A stretch of 64,000 bases of DNA from Janibacter terrae NBRC 107853. Its GTDB lineage: Bacteria; Actinomycetota; Actinomycetes; Actinomycetales; Dermatophilaceae. The notes below the pieces were generated by a model, which was not told the origin of the DNA, did no database searches, and saw nothing but the letters and a program-made list of their open reading frames with translations. Shown here piece by piece: positions 49,001 through 57,739 of the stretch (position 1 is its first letter; each line of letters begins with the position of its first letter). The translations under genes and the position numbers were made by a program. The stretch lies in the NCBI RefSeq assembly GCF_001591405.1, contig NZ_BCUV01000007.1, positions 310,001 through 374,000 on the forward strand, read 5' to 3'.

Positions 49001-49590
49001 TCCTGCTCAGCCGCCGTGTCCTCGACGAGCCCCACCAGCGTCGTCGTCGTCACCGGGCCGAGGACGACCGCGGCGATCCGGCCCTCGCGGTCGAGCACGG
49101 CGGTCGACGGCTGGGCGGTCATGGTGCCCTGCATGTCGAGGGCGGTCGTGCCGGTCTTGTCGTAGACGGAGGGCCAGACGAAGCCCCACTCCTTGGCCTG
49201 CGCCCGGCCGGTCGCCTCGGAGGACTCGCGGTAGTCGATGCCGACGAACTCGACGTCCTCCCCCTTCGTCTCCTCGTAGGCCTCGACGAGGTGCGGGGCC
49301 TCCTTGGCGCACGGCCCGCACCAGCTGGCCCAGAGGTTGACGACGACGACCTTGCCGCGGTGGTCCGCGCTGTCCCAGGTCCTGCCGTCGATCGTGCCGC
49401 CGGCGAGCTCGACCGGCTCGCCACGGTCCTCGGCGGCGACGAGGTGCGCCGACCCGTCGCCGTTGCGGGAGCCGACCTCCTGGGCGGCCCTCTCGGAGGC
49501 GGACTCGCCGGAGCAGGCGGCGACGCCGCCCGCGAGGGCGAGGGCGCTCACGGCGGCGACGAGGGTGCGGATCACGCGGGTGCTCTTCAT
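48997..49590 (-). CDS. resA: ResA/TlpA-family thioredoxin lipoprotein
   Basis: A 197-aa extracytoplasmic thioredoxin-fold lipoprotein: lipobox VAAC (Cys26), active site WCGPC (Cys91/Cys94) in VVNLWASWCGPC, and cis-Pro in AQPSTAVLD. Reduces apocytochrome c before heme ligation. First gene of the resA-ccdA-resB-ccsA set, with DUF4229 at the end. Confidence 0.92.
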   Translation of the reverse strand: MKSTRVIRTLVAAVSALALAGGVAACSGESASERAAQEVGSRNGDGSAHLVAAEDRGEPVELAGGTIDGRTWDSADHRGKVVVVNLWASWCGPCAKEAPHLVEAYEETKGEDVEFVGIDYRESSEATGRAQAKEWGFVWPSVYDKTGTTALDMQGTMTAQPSTAVLDREGRIAAVVLGPVTTTTLVGLVEDTAAEQE

Positions 49591-49600
49591 CGGAAGGGGG

Positions 49601-50371
49601 TCAGGCTCCAGGGGTCGTGACGGCGTGCGCGTAGAGGTGCGCGGCCGGCTCGCTGTAGGTGACGTCGGTGACGCGGTCGCCGACGAAGGTGACGGAGGTC
49701 AGGGAGGCGAGGTTGCACTGCCGGCGACGAGGGTCGTGCCACAGGGGGCGACGCTCGAGGACGCTGCGGAGCGTCCAGATCGGCAGCTGGTGGCTCACGA
49801 CGAGGGCCTCGCGGCCGCGCGCGTGGTCGCGGGCGTCCTCGACGGCAGCCATCATCCGCTTGCCGATGCCGCGGTACGGCTCGCCCCACGTGGGCTTGGT
49901 GGGGTCGCGGACCCACCACCAGCGGCGCGGGTCGAGCAGCAGGCGCTTGCGGAAGCGGCGCCCCTCGAACTTGTTGCCCGCCTCGATGATGCGCGGGTCG
50001 ACGACGGCGGTGAGGCCGTGGTGCTTCAGGGTCGGGGCCGCGGTCTCCGCGGTCCGCTCCAGCGGGCTGTGCACGACGAGCGCGAGGTCGGCGTCGGCGA
50101 GGTGCTCGGCGACGACCTGCGCCATCTGCCGACCGAGGTCGGACAGGTGGAAGTCGGGCAGCCGGCCGTAGAGGATCCGGTCGGGGTTGTGCACCTCGCC
50201 GTGGCGCAGGAGGTGCACGACGGTCCGCTCGGTCCCGTCTGCGGTCGAGGGGTGCTGGGCGTGGGCCTCGCGGGCACCAGCGGCGGCTTCGCTGGCGGCG
50301 CCCTCGGCCTGGGCGGCGGACTCCTGGTCGAAGGGCAGGTCGGTGCCGGAGTCGGGCATCGGCTCGGTCAT
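49601..50371 (-). CDS. Histidine phosphatase (phosphoglycerate-mutase-like) family protein
   Basis: A 256-aa protein; after an acidic Ala-rich ~45-residue lead it has the phosphohistidine motif LRHGEVHNPDR and the partner motif LVVSHQLPIWTL with the second catalytic His. The HNPDRILYGR block is typical of an actinobacterial MSMEG-type branch often near cytochrome c biogenesis genes. Substrate unknown. ATG 50371. Confidence 0.87.
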   Translation of the reverse strand: MTEPMPDSGTDLPFDQESAAQAEGAASEAAAGAREAHAQHPSTADGTERTVVHLLRHGEVHNPDRILYGRLPDFHLSDLGRQMAQVVAEHLADADLALVVHSPLERTAETAAPTLKHHGLTAVVDPRIIEAGNKFEGRRFRKRLLLDPRRWWWVRDPTKPTWGEPYRGIGKRMMAAVEDARDHARGREALVVSHQLPIWTLRSVLERRPLWHDPRRRQCNLASLTSVTFVGDRVTDVTYSEPAAHLYAHAVTTPGA

Positions 50372-50389
50372 GCCGCGGATTGTCCCACC

Positions 50390-51226
50390 TCAGTCTGAGA
50401 GGGACCTGCGGTGGGCCACCACGGCGTCGTACAGCGCCTTCTTGCCGTGCCCGGTCGAGATGGCGACCGCGGCGCACACGTCCTTGAGCCGGCCGCCGTG
50501 GTCGCGGCGCGCGAGGACCTCGGCGACCGCGTCCTCGATCGGGATCGCGACGCGCTCCGCTCCCGCGACGACGATCGTGATCTCGCCGCGCACCCCGTCG
50601 GCGGCCCAGGCCGCGAGCTCGGCGAGCCCGCCGCGGCGCACCTCCTCGTAGGTCTTCGTCAGCTCGCGGCAGACGGCCGCCGGGCGCTCCGGCCCGAAGG
50701 CCTCGGCGAGCGCCTCGAGCGAGGTGGCGATGCGGTGCGGTGCCTCGAAGAAGACCATGGTCCGTCGCTCGGTCACGAGCTCCTGGAGGACCGAGCGGCG
50801 CTCGCCGCCCTTGCGCGGCAGGAACCCCTCGAAGCAGAAGCGGTCCACGGGCAGCCCCGAGACCGCGAGCGCCATGAGGACCGCGCTCGGCCCCGGCACG
50901 CAGGTCACCGGCTGGTCGACGTCGATGCAGGCCCGCACGAGGCGGTACCCGGGGTCCGAGACCGAGGGCATGCCCGCGTCCGTGACGAGGACCACGCGCT
51001 CCCCCTTCGTCACCGCCTCGAGGAGGTCTGCGGTGCGGGACGCCTCGTTGTGCTCGTGGTAGCTGACGACGCGCCCCGTGAGCTCGACGCCGAGCTCGCC
51101 GGCGAGGCGCCGCAGGCGACGGGTGTCCTCCGCCGCGACGACGTCGGCTCCCGCGAGCTCCTCCCGTAGCCGCTGGCTGGCGTCGCGGGGGTCTCCGATG
51201 GGCGTGGCAGCGAGGACGAGAGGCAT
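50390..51226 (-). CDS. rsmI: 16S rRNA (cytidine-1402-2'-O)-methyltransferase
   Basis: A 278-aa SAM methyltransferase of the RsmI/YraL family: PLVLAATPIGDPRDAS, AEDTRRLRRL, VLVTDAGMPSVSDPG and CVPGPSAVLMALAVSGLP. It modifies C1402 of 16S rRNA. The ATG at 51226 is used; ATGs at 51235/51238 are alternatives. Divergent from pmt, a conserved actinobacterial arrangement. Confidence 0.94.
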   Translation of the reverse strand: MPLVLAATPIGDPRDASQRLREELAGADVVAAEDTRRLRRLAGELGVELTGRVVSYHEHNEASRTADLLEAVTKGERVVLVTDAGMPSVSDPGYRLVRACIDVDQPVTCVPGPSAVLMALAVSGLPVDRFCFEGFLPRKGGERRSVLQELVTERRTMVFFEAPHRIATSLEALAEAFGPERPAAVCRELTKTYEEVRRGGLAELAAWAADGVRGEITIVVAGAERVAIPIEDAVAEVLARRDHGGRLKDVCAAVAISTGHGKKALYDAVVAHRRSLSD

Positions 51227-51275
51227 GCCTGCCATCATCCCAGCACGTCCGCCGCGCCCACCCCCCTCACCTACG

Positions 51276-52838
51276 ATGGCGCCCATGGACCGGGGGATCG
51301 AGCTGCGCGAGCGCCTGCTCGGTTTCCGGCCCACCGACGTCCTGTGGGGCTGGCTCGGCCCCCTCCTCTTCGCCGTCCTCGGCGGCATCCTGCGCTTCTG
51401 GTCCCTGGGCCGCCCGCACCAGCTGGTCTTCGACGAGACGTACTACGTCAAGCAGGGCGTCTCGATGCTCGACCACGGCGTCGAGATGCAGTGGAAGGGG
51501 AAGGGAGAGGAGGTCGACCCGCTCTTCACCCACGGCACGACCGCCGTCTTCAAGACCACCGAGGGCGACATGGTCGTCCACCCGCCGGTCGGCAAGTGGG
51601 TCATCGCCTTCGGCGAGTGGGTCTTCGGCTCGACCTCGAGCTTCGGCTGGCGCTTCTCCGTCGCGCTGCTCGGCACGATCTCGATCCTCATGGTCGGGCG
51701 GATCGCGCGCCGGATGTTCGGCTCGAGCTGGCTCGGGGCGATCGCGGCCTTCCTCATGGCCTTCGAGGGACACCACTTCGTCCACTCCCGCACCGGGCTG
51801 CTCGACATCATCCTGATGTTCTTCGCGCTCGCGGCCTTCGGCGCGCTGCTCGTCGACCGCGACTGGTCACGAGCTCGCCTGGCGCGCAAGGTCGCCGGGC
51901 TCCCCGCTGGTGGGTTCGGGACCGGGCCGTGGCTGTGGTGGCGGCCATGGCGGCTCGTCGCCGCGCTCTGCCTCGGTCTGGCATGCGGCACCAAGTGGTC
52001 CGGCCTGTACTTCTTCGCGGCCTTCGGCCTGATGACGGTCTTCTGGGACATGGGTGCCCGCCGCGCGGCCGGCGCCCGGCACTGGTGGAGCGCCGGGATC
52101 TTCAAGGACGGGGTCTGGGCCGGCGTCTCGATGACCGCCGTCGTCCTCGCGACCTACCTCGCGTCGTGGACCGGCTGGTTCCTCACCCGCACCGGCTTCA
52201 ACCGCACCTGGGCGCAGGACAACCCCGGTGAGGGCGTGCAGTGGCTGCCACCCGCCCTGCGCTCGTTGTGGCAGTACCACGTGCAGGTCCTGCAGTTCCA
52301 CGACAACCTGACCTCGCCGCACACGTACCAGTCCAACCCCTGGTCGTGGATGATCCAGTCGCGGCCGACGTCCTTCTTCTACGAGGCGCCGACCCGGGGC
52401 ATGACCGGCTGCGAGGTCGACAAGTGCTCCAAGGCGATCACGTCGCTCGGCTCCGTCTCCATCTGGTGGGTGGCGACCGCCGCCCTGTTCGTCCTGCTCT
52501 ACCACTGGGCGCTGCGGCGCGACTGGCGCGCGGGCGCGATCCTCGCCGGCTTCGTCGGCGGGTGGCTGCCGTGGTTCTTCCTGCAGCACCGCACGATCTT
52601 CACCTTCTACACGATCTCCTTCGAGCCCTGGGTGGTCCTCGCGGTCGTCTTCGTCATCGGGCTCGTGCTCGGGCCACGGGGTGCGAGCGCCCGGCGCCGA
52701 CGGGTCGGACACCTCGTCGTCGGGGTCTACCTGCTCGTCGTGCTCGCCAACTTCGCCTTCTACTGGCCGCTCTACACGGCCCAGGTCATCCCCTACGACC
52801 ACTGGCGCTGGCGCATGTGGTTCCCGAGCTGGGTCTGA
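51276..52838 (+). CDS. pmt: Protein O-mannosyltransferase
   Basis: A 520-aa polytopic GT39 glycosyltransferase that moves mannose from polyprenyl-phosphate mannose to Ser/Thr of secreted proteins. The first extracytoplasmic loop has the catalytic acidic pair in HQLVFDETYYVKQG, and helices such as VSIWWVATAALFVLLYHWAL follow; C-terminal FAFYWPLYTAQVIPYDHWRWRMWFPSWV is typical of actinobacterial Pmt. ATG at 51276 or 51285, neither with a strong ribosome-binding site. Confidence 0.93.
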   Translation: MAPMDRGIELRERLLGFRPTDVLWGWLGPLLFAVLGGILRFWSLGRPHQLVFDETYYVKQGVSMLDHGVEMQWKGKGEEVDPLFTHGTTAVFKTTEGDMVVHPPVGKWVIAFGEWVFGSTSSFGWRFSVALLGTISILMVGRIARRMFGSSWLGAIAAFLMAFEGHHFVHSRTGLLDIILMFFALAAFGALLVDRDWSRARLARKVAGLPAGGFGTGPWLWWRPWRLVAALCLGLACGTKWSGLYFFAAFGLMTVFWDMGARRAAGARHWWSAGIFKDGVWAGVSMTAVVLATYLASWTGWFLTRTGFNRTWAQDNPGEGVQWLPPALRSLWQYHVQVLQFHDNLTSPHTYQSNPWSWMIQSRPTSFFYEAPTRGMTGCEVDKCSKAITSLGSVSIWWVATAALFVLLYHWALRRDWRAGAILAGFVGGWLPWFFLQHRTIFTFYTISFEPWVVLAVVFVIGLVLGPRGASARRRRVGHLVVGVYLLVVLANFAFYWPLYTAQVIPYDHWRWRMWFPSWV

Positions 52839-52864
52839 CGGGGGTACCTCGTAGGGTCGGGGCC

Positions 52865-54382
52865 ATGCACTTCCCCACCGTCGGCGGCACCACCCAGCGC
52901 GCGATCACCACCGCGGGTGACCTGCGCTCGGTGCTCACCTGCGAGTTCGGGGTGCTCGTCACCGCCGACGTCCTGCTGGGCCGTCGCGAGATCGTCCTCG
53001 CGGCCCCGGACCCGGTGCGCGAGCGCTTCGGCGACCTGGGGCGCGAGCGCGAGGCCGAGGTCACCGAGGTGCTGAGCCGTGAGGTCGGCGAGGGCGTCGT
53101 CCGCGCCGACACACTGCGACCCGAGGACCTGCCCGCGCTCCTCGCCGACCCGGCGACCCGCCTCGTGCACCAGGCGCCGGTGCGCGGCGAGCGCTTCGCC
53201 GGCCGGGCCGACCACCTCCTGCGCGAGGAGGCCGGGTGGGTCGTCGCGGAGACCAAGCTCGCCTCCTCGGCCAAGCTCTTCGCGCAGCTGCAGGTGGCCT
53301 CCTACGCGCAAGCCCTCGCCGACGACGGGGTGGCGGTCGCCCCCTTCGTCCGGCTCTACCTCGGGGACGGGTCGGTCGTCGAGATCCCCCGCGAGGACCT
53401 CGCCGAGCACCTGGCCCGCGTCACCGGCCGGCTGCGGGAGATCCTCGACACCCACCAGGACGCACCGGGCCCCGTCGTCTGGGGCGACCCGCGGTGGAAG
53501 GCGTGCCTGCACTGCGACGCCTGCCGCGCCGAGATGGAGGCGCGGGGCGACGTCGGGCTCGTCCGCGGCGTGCGGCCGCCGACCCGCCTGCTGCTCATCG
53601 ACGCCGGCGTGCGCTCGATGGCCGACCTCGCTGCCCGGACCGAACCCGTCGAGGGCGTGGCCCCCGAGACGCTCGTCGCGCTGTCGAGCCAGGCGCGACT
53701 GCAGCTCACGGAGCCCACGGACGCCCAGCCGCTCGCCTACGAGGTCCACGACCCGGCCGCGCTCGCGGCGATGCCCGCGCCGACGGACGGGGACGTCTTC
53801 TTCGACTTCGAGGGCGACCCCGTGTGGCGGGACGGGCCCGCGGACCACGTCGGGCTGGAGTACCTCTTCGGCTGCCTGACGCCGCAGGAGGAGTTCGTCG
53901 CCTTCTGGGCGCACGACCGGGAGCAGGAGCGCGCGGCGCTCATCGAGTTCGTCGCGTGGCTGCAGGAGCGTCGCCGCCGCTGGCCGGCCCTGCGGGTCTA
54001 CCACTACGCGGACTACGAGAAGTCGGCGCTCACGAGGCTCGCCGCCCGCCACGGCGTGCTCGAGGCGGAGGTCGCGCAGCTGATCGCCGACGGGGTCTTC
54101 GTCGACCTCTACGCCGTGGTGAAGTCCGCCGTGCGCGTCGGCAGCGCCTCGTACTCCATCAAGCGGCTCGAGCCGCTCTACATGGGCGACGACCTGCGCG
54201 ACGCCGACGGCGTGACCGCCGGCGGCGACTCGATCATCGAGTACCAGCGCTACCGGGAGGCCGTCGCCGCGGGTGACGACGCCGACGCCGCCGCCCGGCT
54301 CGAGGCCCTGCGGGCCTACAACGAGTACGACTGCCTCTCGACGCTCCGCCTGCGCGACTGGCTGCTGACCCACGCGGACTGA
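52865..54382 (+). CDS. TM0106-type RecB-like nuclease
   Basis: A 505-aa nuclease-like protein. The N-terminal half has a RecB/PD-(D/E)XK-type core (GRADHLLREEAGWVVAETKLAS: the D..ExK arrangement) with a Cys pair region CLHCDACRAEM that may complete an Fe-S-type cluster; the C-terminal half is a RNase H-like/exonuclease domain (VFFDFEGDPVW, YHYADYEKSAL, YNEYDCLSTLRLRDWL). This set usually occurs fused to an SF1 helicase in ~1,100-aa proteins; here it stands alone. ATG at 52865. Confidence 0.85.
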   Translation: MHFPTVGGTTQRAITTAGDLRSVLTCEFGVLVTADVLLGRREIVLAAPDPVRERFGDLGREREAEVTEVLSREVGEGVVRADTLRPEDLPALLADPATRLVHQAPVRGERFAGRADHLLREEAGWVVAETKLASSAKLFAQLQVASYAQALADDGVAVAPFVRLYLGDGSVVEIPREDLAEHLARVTGRLREILDTHQDAPGPVVWGDPRWKACLHCDACRAEMEARGDVGLVRGVRPPTRLLLIDAGVRSMADLAARTEPVEGVAPETLVALSSQARLQLTEPTDAQPLAYEVHDPAALAAMPAPTDGDVFFDFEGDPVWRDGPADHVGLEYLFGCLTPQEEFVAFWAHDREQERAALIEFVAWLQERRRRWPALRVYHYADYEKSALTRLAARHGVLEAEVAQLIADGVFVDLYAVVKSAVRVGSASYSIKRLEPLYMGDDLRDADGVTAGGDSIIEYQRYREAVAAGDDADAAARLEALRAYNEYDCLSTLRLRDWLLTHAD

Positions 54383-54408
54383 GGCCGGGGCGATCTACGC
54401 TGGGTGAC

Positions 54409-55200
54409 GTGTTCCCCCTTCGGTCGTCGGCCCCCTCGGGGCCTGCGCAGGCGCGGCGCCGCCGGCTCGGGGCCGCCACGGTCGCCGTGGCCGTCCTGCT
54501 GACGGTCCTGCTCGGGGTCCGCACGGCCGACGACCCGGGGGAGCCCCTCACCGAGCCGACCGCGACGACCTCCGCGCAGCCGTCTCCCGCCTCGACCGGC
54601 CCGACGCCCACGTCGGCCAGATCCGGCCCGACGCTGCCGGCGTACGCCTCGTCCGGCCGGTACACGCGGATGCGCACCGGCACCCCGGTGCGCGGCACGT
54701 CCGGCCGGCTCGTGACCTACCGGGTCGAGGTCGAGCAGGGCTCGGGCGTCACGACGCGGGAGTTCGCGGACGTCGTCGACGCGACGCTGCGCCACCCACG
54801 CGGCTGGACGGCCCGCGGGCACTGGCGCTTCCAGCGGGTCGTACGCGCCCACCCCTCCCTGACGATCCGGCTCGCGACGCCGGACACGGTCGACCGGGCC
54901 TGCGCGGCCGCCGGGGCCGACACCGACGGCTACACGTCGTGCCGCGCCGGCGACCTCATCATGCTCAACCTCGACCGGTGGCACGTCGGCGTGCCGCACG
55001 TGCCGAGCCTCACCGGTTACCGCCACTACCTCGTCAACCACGAGGTCGGTCACGGTCTCGGGCTCGGGCACCAGGGCTGCACCGGCGCGGGCCGCACGGC
55101 GCCCGTCATGCTCCAGCAGACGCTCGGCCTGCGCGGCTGCCGCCCCAACCCGTGGCCGCGCTCGCAGTCCGGCCGCCTCGTCACCGGACCGTCCCTCTGA
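54409..55200 (+). CDS. DUF3152 protein, putative secreted zinc metallopeptidase
   Basis: A 263-aa protein with an N-terminal membrane anchor (about 22-40), a Thr/Pro/Ser-rich linker and the DUF3152 domain (YRVEVEQGSGV, TLRHPRGWTA, CRAGDLIMLNLDRW). The HEVGHGLGLGHQGC segment is a metzincin-like HExxHxxGxxH zinc site. GTG start at 54409, 26 bp after the nuclease gene. Peptidase activity is inferred from the motif. Confidence 0.85.
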   Translation: MFPLRSSAPSGPAQARRRRLGAATVAVAVLLTVLLGVRTADDPGEPLTEPTATTSAQPSPASTGPTPTSARSGPTLPAYASSGRYTRMRTGTPVRGTSGRLVTYRVEVEQGSGVTTREFADVVDATLRHPRGWTARGHWRFQRVVRAHPSLTIRLATPDTVDRACAAAGADTDGYTSCRAGDLIMLNLDRWHVGVPHVPSLTGYRHYLVNHEVGHGLGLGHQGCTGAGRTAPVMLQQTLGLRGCRPNPWPRSQSGRLVTGPSL

Positions 55201-55247
55201 CACGCCCGGAGTGGACGGATCCGCAAAATGTCGGCATCGTCTGCCCC

Positions 55248-56483
55248 ATGGCTGCTCTCGGAGAGACGACTCGATCGGGCGAGGCGCGGGCGGGGGCGGC
55301 AACCCCTTGGGTGATGCTCGCCATGGCGACCCTCGGGTTCGCCATCAACTTCTGGGCGTGGGCCCTCATCAGCCCCCTCGGGCCCCTCTTCCGCAAGACC
55401 GGGTACCTCGGGGAGCTGAGCGAGATGCAGGTCTCGCTCCTCGTCGCCGTGCCCGTCGTCGTGGGGTCCCTCGGACGGATCATCGCCGGCGCCATGACCG
55501 ACCGCTACGGCGGTCGGGTCATGTTCCCCATCATCACGGCGCTGACGATCCTCCCGGTCCTCTTCATCGCCTTCATCGCGATCGACTCCTACTCGCTGCT
55601 GATCTTCGCCGGCTTCTTCCTCGGGATCGCCGGCACGATCTTCGCCGTCGGCGTGCCCTTCGTGAACGCCTGGTTCCCGCCCGCCCGCCGCGGCCTGGCG
55701 ATCGGCATCTTCGGTGCCGGCATGGGCGGGACGGCGATCAGCGCGCTCACCACCGTGCGCCTCTTCGAGAAGGGGGCGGCCCTCCCCTTCGTCATCACCG
55801 CCGCCCTGCTCGCGGTCTACGCCGTCGCCGCGTGGCTGATCATGCGGGACGCCCCCGGCCGGGTCGCGCCGACGACGAGCCTCGGGCAGCGGCTGCGGGC
55901 CAACGTCACCCTCCCGGTCACCTGGATGGCCGGGATCCTCTACGCCGTGGCCTTCGGCGGGTACGTCGCCTTCTCCGTCTACCTGCCCGCGTACCTCATC
56001 ACCGCGCACGACCTCGACGCGGCCGACGCCTCCTACCGGATGGCCGGGTTCGTCGTCGTCGCGGTCATCATGCGCCCCGTCGGCGGAGCGATGGCCGACA
56101 AGCTCGGCGCCATCCCCGTGCTCGGGGTGGTCTTCGCCGTCACCGCCGTGTGCGCCGCCATGGCCGCGGGCAACCCCCCGCTGCACGCCGGTGGCACCGT
56201 GGCCTTCCTCGCGATGGCCGCGGCCCTCGGTGCCGGCAGCGGTGCCGTCTTCGCCCTCATCGCGCAGGTCACCGACCCGGCCCGGGTCGGTGGCGTCACC
56301 GGCATCGTCGGCGCGGCCGGCGGCCTGGGCGGCTTCGTGCCGCCGCTGCTCATGGGCTACGTCTACGGCCGCACCGACTCCTACGCGATCGGGCTGTGGC
56401 TGCTCGCGATCACCGCGGCCCTGACCCTCGCGCTGACCTTCGGCCCGGTCCGGCGCCTGGTGGTGGAGCGCCCGACCGCCTAG
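55248..56483 (+). CDS. NarK/NasA-type MFS nitrate/nitrite transporter
   Basis: A 411-aa twelve-helix MFS protein with the nitrate-porter signatures: FAINFWAWALISPLGPLFR, GRIIAGAMTDRYGGR, and the two Gly-rich nitrate motifs AGFFLGIAGTIFAVGVPFVNAWFP and AAALGAGSGAVFALIAQV. ATG at 55248. No nitrate reductase gene is nearby, so import or export direction is open. Confidence 0.87.
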   Translation: MAALGETTRSGEARAGAATPWVMLAMATLGFAINFWAWALISPLGPLFRKTGYLGELSEMQVSLLVAVPVVVGSLGRIIAGAMTDRYGGRVMFPIITALTILPVLFIAFIAIDSYSLLIFAGFFLGIAGTIFAVGVPFVNAWFPPARRGLAIGIFGAGMGGTAISALTTVRLFEKGAALPFVITAALLAVYAVAAWLIMRDAPGRVAPTTSLGQRLRANVTLPVTWMAGILYAVAFGGYVAFSVYLPAYLITAHDLDAADASYRMAGFVVVAVIMRPVGGAMADKLGAIPVLGVVFAVTAVCAAMAAGNPPLHAGGTVAFLAMAAALGAGSGAVFALIAQVTDPARVGGVTGIVGAAGGLGGFVPPLLMGYVYGRTDSYAIGLWLLAITAALTLALTFGPVRRLVVERPTA

Positions 56484-56582
56484 GACGCCGACTGGCGCAG
56501 GGCGGTTGCGCCTCTCCGTCGCGCGGAGCAAGGTGGGAAGTGTGGCGAGGACGCCGCGACGAGTACCACCGAGGAGACCGCC

Positions 56583-57272
56583 ATGCCCCCCGCTGCACCT
56601 CCCGCGATCCTGAGCTGGACCCGACGGCTCGAGGAAGCCACCGCGCTCGACGGAGCGGTCCAGACGCTTGACCCGCACGTGCGCGCCCTCTTCGCCTCCG
56701 GGACCCGGGGTGCCGTGCTGCGCGGTGACTGGCTGGGCCACGCCCTGCACCCGGTGCTGACAGACGTCGTCCTCGGGACGTGGCTGTCGGCCAGCGTCCT
56801 CGACCTGACGGGCAGGGGTCGGTGGTCGGCACCGGCCAACACCCTCGTCGGGACCGGGCTGCTCGCCTTCGGCCCGACGGCCTGGACGGGGTGGGCCCAG
56901 TGGGCAGACGCCTCGCCGCGCGCCAAGCGGGTCGGTGTGGTCCACGCGGTCACCAATGCCGCTGCGGTCGGCACCTACGCCGCGTCGTGGTTCGCCAGAA
57001 GGTCCGGTCGGCACGAGAGCGCGACGCGGCTGGCGCTCGTGGGCGCTGCTGTGTGTGGCGCGGGCGGCTACCTCGGCGGCCATCTGGCAGAGATGGTGCT
57101 GGGCAGGGGTGACGTGGCTAGCGCACCACGCGGTAGCGCCACGCGACGACGCCGCAGGCGAAGGCACGGCTCGAGACGAGCTCCAGGTCCACCCGCCGCT
57201 CCAGCTCGGGGAAGTACGGTCGACCACCGCCGAGGAGCACCGGGTACACGAAGGGCCGGTACTCGTCGATGA
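56583..57272 (+). CDS. DUF2231 membrane protein with aberrant C-terminus
   Basis: Residues ~1-178 form a DUF2231-type membrane protein: GDWLGHALHPVLTDVVLGTW, TAWTGWAQWAD, RVGVVHAVTNAAAVGTYAASW and GGYLGGHL. After VLGRGDV the frame continues 50 more codons as an Arg/Pro-rich stretch (RRRRRRRHGSRR) that is antisense to the convergent reductase gene for 155 bp. That tail is unlikely to be native: the usual stop seems to have been lost, perhaps by deletion joining the two genes. The AGG/GAG context before the ATG at 56583 is fair. Function of DUF2231 is unknown. Confidence 0.72.
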   Translation: MPPAAPPAILSWTRRLEEATALDGAVQTLDPHVRALFASGTRGAVLRGDWLGHALHPVLTDVVLGTWLSASVLDLTGRGRWSAPANTLVGTGLLAFGPTAWTGWAQWADASPRAKRVGVVHAVTNAAAVGTYAASWFARRSGRHESATRLALVGAAVCGAGGYLGGHLAEMVLGRGDVASAPRGSATRRRRRRRHGSRRAPGPPAAPARGSTVDHRRGAPGTRRAGTRR

Positions 57273-57684
57273 GGCCCTCGTCCGCGGCGTCCGCGGCGAG
57301 CACCGCGCCACCGATGGCGATCTCCCCTTCGCCCGGCTCCGAGCGGAGCCGGCCGATCTCATCCGCGAGCGAGCCGGTGGCGAGCCGGGTGTTGGTGCCG
57401 GTCAGCCCGGTGAGCGTCGACGAGAAGACGACCTTGGGCAGCTCGCGCCACATCCGGGCCCACTCGGTCGTGGAGTGGTCCGTCCCGGGCTCCTGGTCGA
57501 CGGTCTCCCAGTAGAGCATCGTCTCGTACAGGCGCCGTCCCAGCAGGTGCACGGAGGTCCCCCGCAGCTCCTCGATGTGCGCGGCGAAGACCTCCTCGTC
57601 GGGCTCGGACCAGTCGAAGCCACCGTCCGGCCCGACGACATAGCCGTCGAGCGAGCAGCCCATCGAGTAGGTCACCTGGCGCAT
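57118..57684 (-). CDS. Dihydrofolate-reductase-like (RibD C-terminal domain) protein
   Basis: A 188-aa protein with the DHFR/RibD-C fold: VTYSMGCSLDGYVVGPDGGFDW, HLLGRRLYETM, EIAIGGAVLAADAADEGLIDEY and PVLLGGGRPYF. Members reduce unknown small substrates with NADPH. ATG 57684; the open frame further upstream is not used. It is convergent with and overlaps the DUF2231 frame tail by 155 bp. Confidence 0.85.
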   Translation of the reverse strand: MRQVTYSMGCSLDGYVVGPDGGFDWSEPDEEVFAAHIEELRGTSVHLLGRRLYETMLYWETVDQEPGTDHSTTEWARMWRELPKVVFSSTLTGLTGTNTRLATGSLADEIGRLRSEPGEGEIAIGGAVLAADAADEGLIDEYRPFVYPVLLGGGRPYFPELERRVDLELVSSRAFACGVVAWRYRVVR

Positions 57685-57739
57685 CGTCGCCTCCCGGAGG
57701 TCGTGGGTCCACGACGCTACTGCCGAAGGGGGGCGCCCG

